Positions 9,301 through 15,402 of a stretch of 64,000 nucleotides of DNA are shown piece by piece (within the stretch, counting starts at the first letter, position 1; each line of letters begins with the position of its first letter). The notes under the pieces are model-generated. The model did not search any database. It was not told the origin of the DNA and saw only the letters and a program-made list of their open reading frames with translations. The position numbers were made by a program, and so were the translations under genes. This DNA comes from Bacillus subtilis (GTDB lineage: Bacteria; Bacillota; Bacilli; Bacillales; Bacillaceae_C). Location of the stretch: assembly GCF_008764245.1 (NCBI RefSeq), contig NZ_VTQV01000015.1, positions 1 through 64,000 of the forward strand, read 5' to 3'.

Positions 9301-11046
9301 TTAAATAAGCTTCATGAATTTCCAGACAAACATTTTATATTGGAAAAAGATATTAAAGGAGACCAAGACTTATTTCCTGCAATAGGTGTAGATGGCCCTC
9401 CATTTACAGGTTCATTTGATGGGAATGGCCATACGATTTCTGGAGTCATTGTTTCAACAGGTGGTGCAGGTCTATTTGCGGTGAATGAAGGGCTGATTAA
9501 AAATGTTGGGCTAATCAACACGGATGTCGATGTTAAACGCAGTAATGTTGGCATGTTAGTCGACCAAAACGATGGAACGGTTGAAAATTCATATAGTACT
9601 GGATCGATTATTGGGAATTCGACTGTCGGAGGATTGGTTGGCTACTCTAATGGAACAGTTAAAAACAGTTATTCAACGGCAAGGGTAAAAGCGCGTGGTA
9701 AACAGGCTGGTGGTGTGATTGGTATTACAAATCGAGGAAGCATTACAGAAAATATTTATGCGACTGGATCGATCTCGGCTGGAGAGAGTAATGCAGGTGG
9801 TTTAAGTGGTTATGCCTATAATGCAACAACCATTCAAAATAGCATCGCCCTTAATCCTTCGGTTGTGACGATAAGTTCAGCAAATAGAATCGTTGGTCGC
9901 GTATTAGCCGGCGAGACGGCTACGTTAAAGAATAACTATGCCGATGAAAATATGATTGTCAGTAAAGAAGGAGTCACAAAAGAAGATCCTCAAAATGAAA
10001 AAGGTCTTGGGAAAACGCAAGAGGAAATCAGTAGTCAAATATTATTTGAAGAGGAGCTTGGCTGGGATTTCGATCAAATTTGGATATGGAGTGAGAAAGC
10101 TGGACGACCTTTATTAGCCATGAATCAGGAGGAAATTGATTCAGGAGCCGGAAAACAACCACCACTAGAGAAAAATGAGCAAGGGTTCTATTGGATTCAA
10201 TCCCCTAAGGACCTAGAAGTCATCAATCAATTCCCTGCTGAGAATTACATTCTGCAGAAAGATTTAGATTTGGCAGGGAAAACCACTCAACCGATCGCAA
10301 CAGATATTCCATTTATGGGAATATTTGATGGCAATGGGAAAAAGATTTATCATTTTAAATCTATTTCTGGTGGATTATTTCATATGAATCGAGGAACGAT
10401 TAAAAATATCGGTTTACTTGAAGCTGACGTAACTGGGGATAATAGTTCACCGCAAACAGGAATCTTGGTTGATTTAAATAATGGGACGATTGAACAAAGT
10501 TTTTCAACTGGAAAGGTTAGTGGAGAAAATACAGTAGGTGGACTTGTAGGTTATTCGAATAAAATCGTGCGCAATAGCTATTCTAAGGCAGATGTAACGG
10601 CCAATGTGAGTCAAGCTGGCGGACTGATTGGTATAACGAATACAGGAAGTACGACTGAAAATGTTTATGCAACTGGGGCGGTTCAAGCTTTGAAAAGTAA
10701 TGCAGGGGGAATTAGTGGCTATGGCTATAATGGGACTGTTTTGAGAAATTCGATTGCCTTGAATCCGTCTGTCACAACGCCGACTAGTGCGAACAGAGTG
10801 ATGGGAAGGGTATTGGCAGGTCATACAGCTACTTTAGAAAACAACTATGCATTTGAAGAGATGGTGGTGGATCGAGAAGGCGTGACAACAGAATTGCCAA
10901 CAACGATAAAAGGTCAGGGACTCCCTTTAGCTGAAATCGAAACGAAAAGAACTTATGAGGAACACTTAAGGTGGAATTTTGAAACCATTTGGCAATGGAA
11001 TCAATCGGAAAAACGGCCCTTGTTAAAATCAGCAATTGAAGAATAA
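6304..11046 (+). CDS. Secreted multidomain protein: PHP phosphoesterase, degenerate metallophosphatase, two GLUG modules
   Basis: A 1580-residue secreted protein. The signal peptide (about 1-27) ends TPTFA; the start at 6304 has AGGGGTGA upstream, whereas the longer frame from 6193 would bury it. A PHP domain (about 52-345) keeps its metal residues: H59/H61/H63, H94 in TEHD, E141, H199 in FNHP, and D253/H255 in GGDEH. Ig-like and purple-acid-phosphatase N-terminal-like beta regions follow (about 345-610). A calcineurin-like domain (about 610-850) has lost most ligands: GNF for GD, GEQE for GNHE, GGQD for GHDH; only the H758 motif GHYP remains. Residues about 980-1578 are two related GLUG-repeat modules. 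No LPXTG anchor is present. The substrate is unknown; cre control suggests carbon or phosphate scavenging. Confidence 0.8.
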   Translation: MVNHVRKCLCILIIICFVFQATPTFASDESEFQSENKHTLAHKKKDRAEYLGMNLYKGHLHTHTSLSDGIKLPNDAYDYVKKNTDMDFYAVTEHDVTYDISTGSDYIDDYKQSYSDEYKILHQQSEEHNQNNQFITLPGTEVTWYDDAGHINLFNTEWFPRTYGKGADGTWGWGNQKYDLPTFYARLAQDPDAIAQFNHPSASGKGNFFDFKHYNPDVDKNMNLFEYKYSSHFDTFIMALDKGWHIAPTFGGDEHKGSWGTVQPNVTGLWTKQFSRKGIYDAMKNRRTFSSFDRNFELAFSANNQIMGSILPAETSEVNIHIEMRDPDPKDEIDKVVVYKNKGEVVKEYKNINATEFSRKDTFSSEKGDYFLVRAFQKDGDEAITAPIWIGDQTRGTDSSPEIKITGNIPNKVKLGDTVSVPRASAMDDSGETPNVEVDVFDAKGIVDVQDQRFKIKEYGEYFIRYSATDSKGNTRVELKRIVVDNHKLDAEKLLNEFQPTVHVGENQDKIRLNLVTDNVLEKSYVQFQPKTDHTSKKWNKAKMTKTDVSHFQVAYGDTFEESNYRVLAAHEATLSGLQKETVYKYRYGFGPNGPWSKEYEFKTADSKETIMYIMGDLDIQNQGSKDYQTFNQMFEVLKGKNSEGQLLIQTGNFVENGGNISAWNDLFKYVYKDINIPIANVVGEQERFSDRKLGAFSGFLNFPKNGEGSYKETNYSFDNGEAHIAVLHSLLQLDEQLEWLEKDMRATDKKWKIVIGHYPYFGGHFSDEPGMDINRIKVSKKFQQLGISLYLGGQDRIYKRTTIRDGVKDTSEQAMNLGTTFVAVGSAGSSFYDNKEFDWDHIVYDDNLQTGIVLEADQDSLHLKAYNVKGEEIDQFTIKQPRDYIDLTSFEVEDEIFKGIGLLNYPGTSEMVVVEGEKYDYSGQELLETQVKEIKLEHLGREQLILFDKPILFEDQHTLKVTVYDKEGNPLIPTKIVKEGMMGDGSKENPYKIQSVTGLNKLHEFPDKHFILEKDIKGDQDLFPAIGVDGPPFTGSFDGNGHTISGVIVSTGGAGLFAVNEGLIKNVGLINTDVDVKRSNVGMLVDQNDGTVENSYSTGSIIGNSTVGGLVGYSNGTVKNSYSTARVKARGKQAGGVIGITNRGSITENIYATGSISAGESNAGGLSGYAYNATTIQNSIALNPSVVTISSANRIVGRVLAGETATLKNNYADENMIVSKEGVTKEDPQNEKGLGKTQEEISSQILFEEELGWDFDQIWIWSEKAGRPLLAMNQEEIDSGAGKQPPLEKNEQGFYWIQSPKDLEVINQFPAENYILQKDLDLAGKTTQPIATDIPFMGIFDGNGKKIYHFKSISGGLFHMNRGTIKNIGLLEADVTGDNSSPQTGILVDLNNGTIEQSFSTGKVSGENTVGGLVGYSNKIVRNSYSKADVTANVSQAGGLIGITNTGSTTENVYATGAVQALKSNAGGISGYGYNGTVLRNSIALNPSVTTPTSANRVMGRVLAGHTATLENNYAFEEMVVDREGVTTELPTTIKGQGLPLAEIETKRTYEEHLRWNFETIWQWNQSEKRPLLKSAIEE
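9250..11040 (+). repeat. Two tandem GLUG-type modules, period about 303 codons
   Basis: Each module runs from a WIQS/YKIQS-type opening through FDGNG, several VGGLVGYSNG-like GLUG repeats, and NSIALNPSV...SANR...GRVLAG to a NNYA tail. Equivalent codons at 9841 and 10750 are 909 bases apart, so the unit is about 303 codons. Protein identity is high, but DNA has drifted at third positions, so the duplication is old or selected. Confidence 0.75.
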
Positions 11047-11350
11047 AGTAAGTAGATTACTCAAGTTTCGGAGTAAAGGAAACACGCATAACCCCTTACC
11101 GCACTTGGCTTTGGGTTGAAAAAGTTATCAAGAAAACACAAAAAACGCCCTATTCTTTGGTAGAATATAGGTAATCACACCATTGTTGAGTAGCTCGGTG
11201 GAAAATGATTATAAAAGGTGTCCTACCAACAAAAACCGGAAACGTATCATATCCGCGTTTTGTCGGCAGGACCTCTTAATTAGCTAAAGGGGAGAATAGA
11301 GAAGGATTAAGAAACCTAAAACTAGAATAATTAAAATGGGAGGGATGGAT
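11047..11350. other. Intergenic region with two hairpins
   Basis: There is no gene here. It has an imperfect hairpin around 11149-11172 (CCTATTCT with AGAATATAGG) and a long one at 11216-11274. Neither has a T run, so they are not standard terminators. Confidence 0.45.
11216..11274. repeat. Long imperfect inverted repeat, 59 bp
   Basis: AGGTGTCCTACCAACAAAA at the left end pairs with TTTTGTCGGCAGGACCT at the right end with few mismatches, and CGGA/TCCG continue the stem inward. No T tract follows. It could be a small palindromic element, a processing site or a structured RNA between the PHP gene and the nucleotidyltransferase gene. Confidence 0.4.
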
Positions 11351-11953
11351 TTGAGGACGGATATAAATAATTGGATGCCACTAACTGTGTCGGAAATAAA
11401 TGAAGTGTTCTCTAATATTCCGCTTCGGTGGTGTATCGCTGGAGGTTGGGCCTTAGATTTGCACCTATGTAAGCAAACAAGGGAACATAGTGATATAGAT
11501 GTTATTATTACTCGTGGTGAGCAATTAATCGCTTATCAGTATTTAAATCGTGATTGGATGTTATACAAGGCTGAGGATGGTAAGCTTGATCTTTGGGAAG
11601 ATGGAGAGTATTTGAACTCGATAAATGACATATGGGTTAGCAAGAGCAGCGAGACGCCTTGGGCTTTTCAAATTATGATCATTGATACGGAAGAAAAGTC
11701 TTGGATTTATAAGAGGGATAAATCCGTTAGAAGGCCAATTGATGATATTTTCTTGAAAACTGTCGAAGGCATACCTTATTTGAGACCTGAAATCCAACTC
11801 CTCCATAAAGCAGGTGGATCGCAAGTACGAGAAAAGGATTTTAATGATTTCCAAACAATGCTTCCGTCACTTCTACCACAAGAAAAAGCATGGTTGAAAT
11901 CTGCTTTAAACAGGCAATTTCCAGGAGGACATGCCTGGGTAGAATTTATTTAA
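11351..11953 (+). CDS. Nucleotidyltransferase, ANT(2'')-Ia-like (aminoglycoside adenylyltransferase family)
   Basis: About 200 residues. The N-terminal third has the nucleotidyltransferase signature: a GGWALDL segment followed by SDIDVII, giving the GG...DxD metal site. The pattern GGWALDLHL...REHSDIDV resembles the aminoglycoside-2''-adenylyltransferase family (PF10706), to which lincosamide transferases are also related. Whether it confers resistance is unknown; many chromosomal members have no known substrate. The frame opens with ATG at 11336, but the GGGAGGG at 11338-11344 is six bases from TTG at 11351 and too close to the ATG at 11345, so I favour TTG. It stands alone and is likely a lineage-specific acquisition. 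Confidence 0.7.
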   Translation: MRTDINNWMPLTVSEINEVFSNIPLRWCIAGGWALDLHLCKQTREHSDIDVIITRGEQLIAYQYLNRDWMLYKAEDGKLDLWEDGEYLNSINDIWVSKSSETPWAFQIMIIDTEEKSWIYKRDKSVRRPIDDIFLKTVEGIPYLRPEIQLLHKAGGSQVREKDFNDFQTMLPSLLPQEKAWLKSALNRQFPGGHAWVEFI

Positions 11954-12427
11954 TTTTATAACTTAACTGCTTATCGTAGATCTTAACTAACAAAATTCAG
12001 GGGCGTTGGTAAAGAAGTAGATGCCAGTTTCTCCAAATGCGGGATAAAACAACGCGTATCTGCAGGTCGCTGATGAATCGTATAATGAGGATTGTGAGTT
12101 ATGGTATCGAATTGAGGAAAAGCAAATAGGATTAGCATAAAGCTCGCTCAACTAACGGGTAGCTTACTTCAACGAGTTCAAGCTACTGATTACGCAAACT
12201 GGATTCCTTTTTAAAATAAAGGATCCGATTTTTTATAAATCAAAATTCTTAGCGTACGATTTTTTCCGTTCCGTGAGGTGCTCCCTACAATATCAAGCTC
12301 TTTCTTTGAATCGTTTACGAATGGAAAGAAATCTGAATGTGAATGACTATATAAAGTTGTTCACACTCTTTTTTTCTATTGGAAGATAATAGTATAATAG
12401 AACCGATTGATAAAGAGGAGTGATAAG
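11954..12427. other. Intergenic region with possible gene remnant and ROK promoter -10
   Basis: No intact gene. A frame from about 12051 to 12140 without a start encodes a protein-like segment containing ADESYNEDCELWYRIEEKQ and may be a decayed gene fragment. TATAAT at 12393-12398 is a likely -10 for the ROK gene; no good -35 is visible. Confidence 0.35.
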
Positions 12428-13402
12428 ATGCAGAAGGGGTTCGTAGGAGTAGATATTGGCGGTACCAATACGGTTATAGGATTGTTTGATCAGGAGTTGG
12501 CACTGCTTGAAAAAAGAAGTATTCCAACATTGAAACCAAATTTTCCAAAAAAGACGGATAATCCGAAGGAATTTTTTGATGTCCTTACGCAGGAAATTCA
12601 AGCAGTAATAGCCAAACATGATGTTATTAATAAGATAGAGTGTGTAGGTATTGGTGTACCCGGTAAAGTTGATCCTGAAAACGGGATTACCATTAATGCC
12701 GTTAATTTAGGTTATCAAAATGTACCGTTTGCAGATGAAATGGAAAGAAGGTTAAATATACCGACTTTTATTGATAATGATGTGCGCACCTATACAAGAG
12801 GGGAAGCTGTAGCGGGCGCGGGGGCAGGATTACAAAATGTTATATGTATTACGTTAGGAACGGGCATGGCAGCCGGTATAATGATTGATGGAAAAATGAT
12901 TGCTGGATCCGATTATTTTGCGGGGGAAATGGGACATGATCCAGTGCCTGGTAACGAAGCTTTGTGTAATTGTGGAAATATAGGGTGTTTAGAAACAATC
13001 GCTTCTGCAAGTGGGATTAGTCGATTAGCAAAGGAAGCGATTCAATCAGGAAAAACAACCATTTTAAAAGACGTAGCTGGAGAAATTAGTTCGAAAGATG
13101 TTTATGAAGCAAGCGTGAAAGGGGATCAAGTTGCAATTGGAGTCTTTAAAGAGGTAGCGACCGTTTTAGGGTTTAAGTTACTATCAGCAACATACTTAGT
13201 AAATCCTGAAGTAATTATTATTGGGGGAGGAGCAGCTGCAGCTGGACACTTTCTAACCGATCCGATCAAGGAGATATTCATTAAATATTATATTAATGAA
13301 AAACAACCACTTATTGTGACAGGCGAACTTGGAGATTCTGCTGGACTGATTGGGGCAGCTTCACTAGCTTCTGCCAAGAAGAAAGAAATGAAAAATGCTT
13401 GA
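12428..13402 (+). CDS. ROK-family sugar kinase (glucokinase-like)
   Basis: A 324-residue ROK kinase. The N-terminal phosphate loop VDIGGTNT, the ASP-box region with DNDVRTYTRGEA, the TLGTGMAAG motif, and the zinc signature CNCGNIGCLE preceded by GEMGHD are all present. It should phosphorylate glucose or a related hexose with ATP in the cytoplasm. The start is ATG at 12428 with GAGGAGTG upstream, not the TTG at 12407. It is the first gene of a 16-kb sugar-utilisation region and is followed after 63 bases by a TIM-barrel gene, with a LacI-type palindrome between. It could equally be the kinase for an uncommon keto- or amino-sugar. Confidence 0.9.
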   Translation: MQKGFVGVDIGGTNTVIGLFDQELALLEKRSIPTLKPNFPKKTDNPKEFFDVLTQEIQAVIAKHDVINKIECVGIGVPGKVDPENGITINAVNLGYQNVPFADEMERRLNIPTFIDNDVRTYTRGEAVAGAGAGLQNVICITLGTGMAAGIMIDGKMIAGSDYFAGEMGHDPVPGNEALCNCGNIGCLETIASASGISRLAKEAIQSGKTTILKDVAGEISSKDVYEASVKGDQVAIGVFKEVATVLGFKLLSATYLVNPEVIIIGGGAAAAGHFLTDPIKEIFIKYYINEKQPLIVTGELGDSAGLIGAASLASAKKKEMKNA

Positions 13403-13433
13403 ATAATAAGCAATAGTTTACTAGAATAGAATC

Positions 13434-13443
13434 GAAACGTTTC
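13434..13443. promoter_or_regulatory. Perfect palindrome GAAACGTTTC, LacI-type operator candidate
   Basis: GAAACGTTTC with a central CG is typical of LacI/GalR-family half-sites. It sits 22 bases before the TIM-barrel start and directly before its ribosome binding site. It does not fit the full 14-base cre consensus. No LacI gene is in the window. Confidence 0.35.
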
Positions 13444-13465
13444 AATTGTGAATAAGGAGGATATT

Positions 13466-14233
13466 ATGAAAAAAATACCTGTTGCTGTACAAATGTTTAC
13501 ACTCCGCGAAGAAAGTGCGCAAGATTTTGCTGGAACTTTGAAAAAAGTTGCTGAACTTGGGTTTAATGGTGTTGAATTTGCTGGTTATGGAGGCTTACCT
13601 GTTCAAGAAGTTCGTAAGATTTTAGACGAAGTTGGTTTGAAAGCTGCGGCAAGTCATGTACCTCTTGCAGATTTAAAAAATGATTTAACAAAAGTGATTG
13701 AAGAACAAAAGGTTTTAGGTAGTCGCTACATTGTATGCCCTTTCTTAATGCCGGATGAAAGAAATGAAGAAACTTATCAATCTCTTCTATCATTTTTCAA
13801 TGAAGCTGGCGAGACCTGCAGAAAAGAAGGGTTAACTCTTTGTTATCACAATCATGATTTTGAATTAGAAAAGCTGTCAGATGGTAGAACTGCTTTGGAG
13901 ACGATCTTCGATGGTGTTCCGTCTGAAAATTTACAAACGGAGTTAGATATATATTGGCTCACAAGGGCTGGGGAGAAACCTGTGGATTGGATCAATCGTT
14001 ACAAGGGACGGACACCTTTAGTACATTTGAAAGATATGACTGTTGATGAAGAACAGTTCTTTGCTGAGTTAGGTACAGGTGGAGTGAATCTTGAGAGTGT
14101 GCTCGCTTTAGGGGAAGAAGCAAACGTCGAATGGTGGGTGGTTGAACAAGACCAATCTCGAAAAACTCCGTTTGAAAGTATCGAAATCAGTATCCAATAT
14201 TTGAAAAATAAACTCCCGTATTTGAATAAATAA
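13466..14233 (+). CDS. Xylose-isomerase-like TIM-barrel sugar isomerase/epimerase (copy 1)
   Basis: A 255-residue protein of the AP-endonuclease-2/xylose-isomerase-like family (PF01261), the fold of IolE, IolI and tagatose epimerase. Visible barrel elements are VAQMF-type strand 1 (VAVQMFTLRE), GFNGVEFAG, CYHNHDFE, TELDIYW, VHLKDM and the C-terminal WVVEQDQS, which supply the usual Glu/Asp/His/Glu metal ligands. It probably isomerises, epimerises or dehydrates a sugar or keto-sugar. The start at 13466 has AAGGAGG just upstream. A strong terminator follows, so it may form a unit with the ROK kinase. Confidence 0.85.
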   Translation: MKKIPVAVQMFTLREESAQDFAGTLKKVAELGFNGVEFAGYGGLPVQEVRKILDEVGLKAAASHVPLADLKNDLTKVIEEQKVLGSRYIVCPFLMPDERNEETYQSLLSFFNEAGETCRKEGLTLCYHNHDFELEKLSDGRTALETIFDGVPSENLQTELDIYWLTRAGEKPVDWINRYKGRTPLVHLKDMTVDEEQFFAELGTGGVNLESVLALGEEANVEWWVVEQDQSRKTPFESIEISIQYLKNKLPYLNK

Positions 14234-14243
14234 TCGACCTATT

Positions 14244-14280
14244 AAAACTGACAAGGAATTTTGCTCTTGTCAGTTTTTTT
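14244..14280 (+). terminator. Rho-independent terminator (AAAACTGACAAG stem)
   Basis: A perfect 12-bp stem, AAAACTGACAAG (14244-14255) / CTTGTCAGTTTT (14266-14277), with a T run to 14280. A closely similar terminator recurs at 15267-15312, after the next gene. Confidence 0.92.
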
Positions 14281-14321
14281 ACTGAAAAGAAAGGATATTA
14301 TAGAACCGTGTCGAAAATAAG

Positions 14322-14327
14322 TATAAT
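14322..14327 (+). promoter_or_regulatory. Putative promoter with TGTCGAAAA motif
   Basis: A TATAAT hexamer lies 34 bases before the TIM-barrel start. It is preceded by TGTCGAAAATAAG (14309-14321), a motif repeated almost exactly before the AraC gene (15331-15343). No clear -35 is seen; the shared motif may be an activator site. Confidence 0.4.
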
Positions 14328-14355
14328 AGATTGGTATAAAAATGGAGGTTTGGAA

Positions 14356-15195
14356 ATGATAAAAGGCTTAAGTACGGCAGGATTAGGTCAAGTGAAAAAT
14401 ATAGAGCATTTGATTGAACTAGCTTCCAAAAATGGATTTGGTGCGATTGAAACCTCAGGAAAAGCATTGCGGGATTGGGTTGAAACGAAGGGGTTGGCAG
14501 AAGCAAAATCTTTTTTAGATCAGCAGCAAATTATCATTGGTTCTATCGGGTTACCAGTAGAGTGGAGGGGAACAGATGAGCAATTCCAGGAAGGGCTCCC
14601 GACACTATTGGCAGATGCCAAGATAGCGGCAGATTTTGGCTGTAAAAGCTGTTGTACATATGTATTGCCGGCAACCGATCAAAAACCAGCGCACTTTATG
14701 GTGCAAGCAACAAAACGTCTTCGTCTGTGTGCACAAATATTAAAAGAATTCGGCGTCCATTTAGGGCTTGAATTTGTTGGCCCCCATCATCTCAGAACTG
14801 CCTGGAAATATCCATTTGTATGGACGATGGAGGAAACACTAGAGTGGATTAACGTAATCGGCGAACCTAATGTCGGTTTATTACTAGATAGCTATCATTG
14901 GTATACAACAGGTGGAACAGTAGAAGATTTATTGGCACTAGATCCTTCACAGATCACCCATGTTCATATTAATGATGCAAAGGATGTACCAGTAACTGAA
15001 GCCTTAGATAATGATCGACTTTATCCAGGGGAGGGTGTCATTGATTTACCTGCTTTTCTAAAAGCTTTAACAGATATTGGCTTTAAAGGTGTCATCGCAC
15101 AAGAAATTTTGACCCCAGAATCTCCAATAGAATCAGCTGAAACACTAGCTGAAAAATCGGGAAAAGCCTTTGAGAAGGTATTTAGGAAAGTTTGA
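14356..15195 (+). CDS. Xylose-isomerase-like TIM-barrel sugar isomerase/epimerase (copy 2)
   Basis: 279 residues of the same TIM-barrel superfamily. Motifs along the chain are GLSTAGLG, GFGAIETSG, LGLEFVGPHH, LLLDSYHW, THVHINDA and IAQEIL, giving candidate metal ligands in the LEF, LLD, HVH and QEI strands. The closest common relatives are the sugar phosphate isomerase/epimerase enzymes of inositol and keto-sugar catabolism; no exact reaction can be assigned. The start ATG at 14356 follows GGAGG by eight bases; an upstream start at 14308 would overlap the promoter-like region. It stands between two near-identical terminators, so it is probably transcribed alone and possibly co-regulated with the AraC gene. 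Confidence 0.85.
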   Translation: MIKGLSTAGLGQVKNIEHLIELASKNGFGAIETSGKALRDWVETKGLAEAKSFLDQQQIIIGSIGLPVEWRGTDEQFQEGLPTLLADAKIAADFGCKSCCTYVLPATDQKPAHFMVQATKRLRLCAQILKEFGVHLGLEFVGPHHLRTAWKYPFVWTMEETLEWINVIGEPNVGLLLDSYHWYTTGGTVEDLLALDPSQITHVHINDAKDVPVTEALDNDRLYPGEGVIDLPAFLKALTDIGFKGVIAQEILTPESPIESAETLAEKSGKAFEKVFRKV

Positions 15196-15266
15196 TCTGT
15201 ATGGATCATTCAAAAGGTTCATTGACTTATTGAAAAGTTCCTAGTTGAAGAAGACAATATCTCACG

Positions 15267-15312
15267 AAAACTGACATGGCATTTCGGTCTTGTCAGTTTT
15301 TGCTTTTTTATA
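15267..15312 (+). terminator. Rho-independent terminator (second copy of the AAAACTGACA stem)
   Basis: AAAACTGACA (15267-15276) pairs with TGTCAGTTTT (15291-15300), followed by T-rich sequence. It resembles the terminator at 14244-14280. Confidence 0.88.
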
Positions 15313-15330
15313 GAGGAAATCATGGAATTT

Positions 15331-15353
15331 TGTCGAAAAGTAAGCTAATAGAT
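15331..15353 (+). promoter_or_regulatory. Second copy of TGTCGAAAA promoter motif, upstream of AraC gene
   Basis: TGTCGAAAAGTAAG followed by CTAATAGATT parallels the sequence before the TIM-barrel gene at 14309-14331. The duplication of terminator plus promoter suggests joint control of both genes. Confidence 0.4.
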
Positions 15354-15402
15354 TTATCGTACAACATAACCAAGCTTATGTGTCTAACTAGGAGGAGAAA
15401 CT

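Noticed and set aside
12120-12240. Inverted-repeat-rich sequence around CAACTAACGGGTAGC
   Set aside because: It resembles common Bacillus intergenic filler, but I cannot define ends or pairing well enough to call an element.
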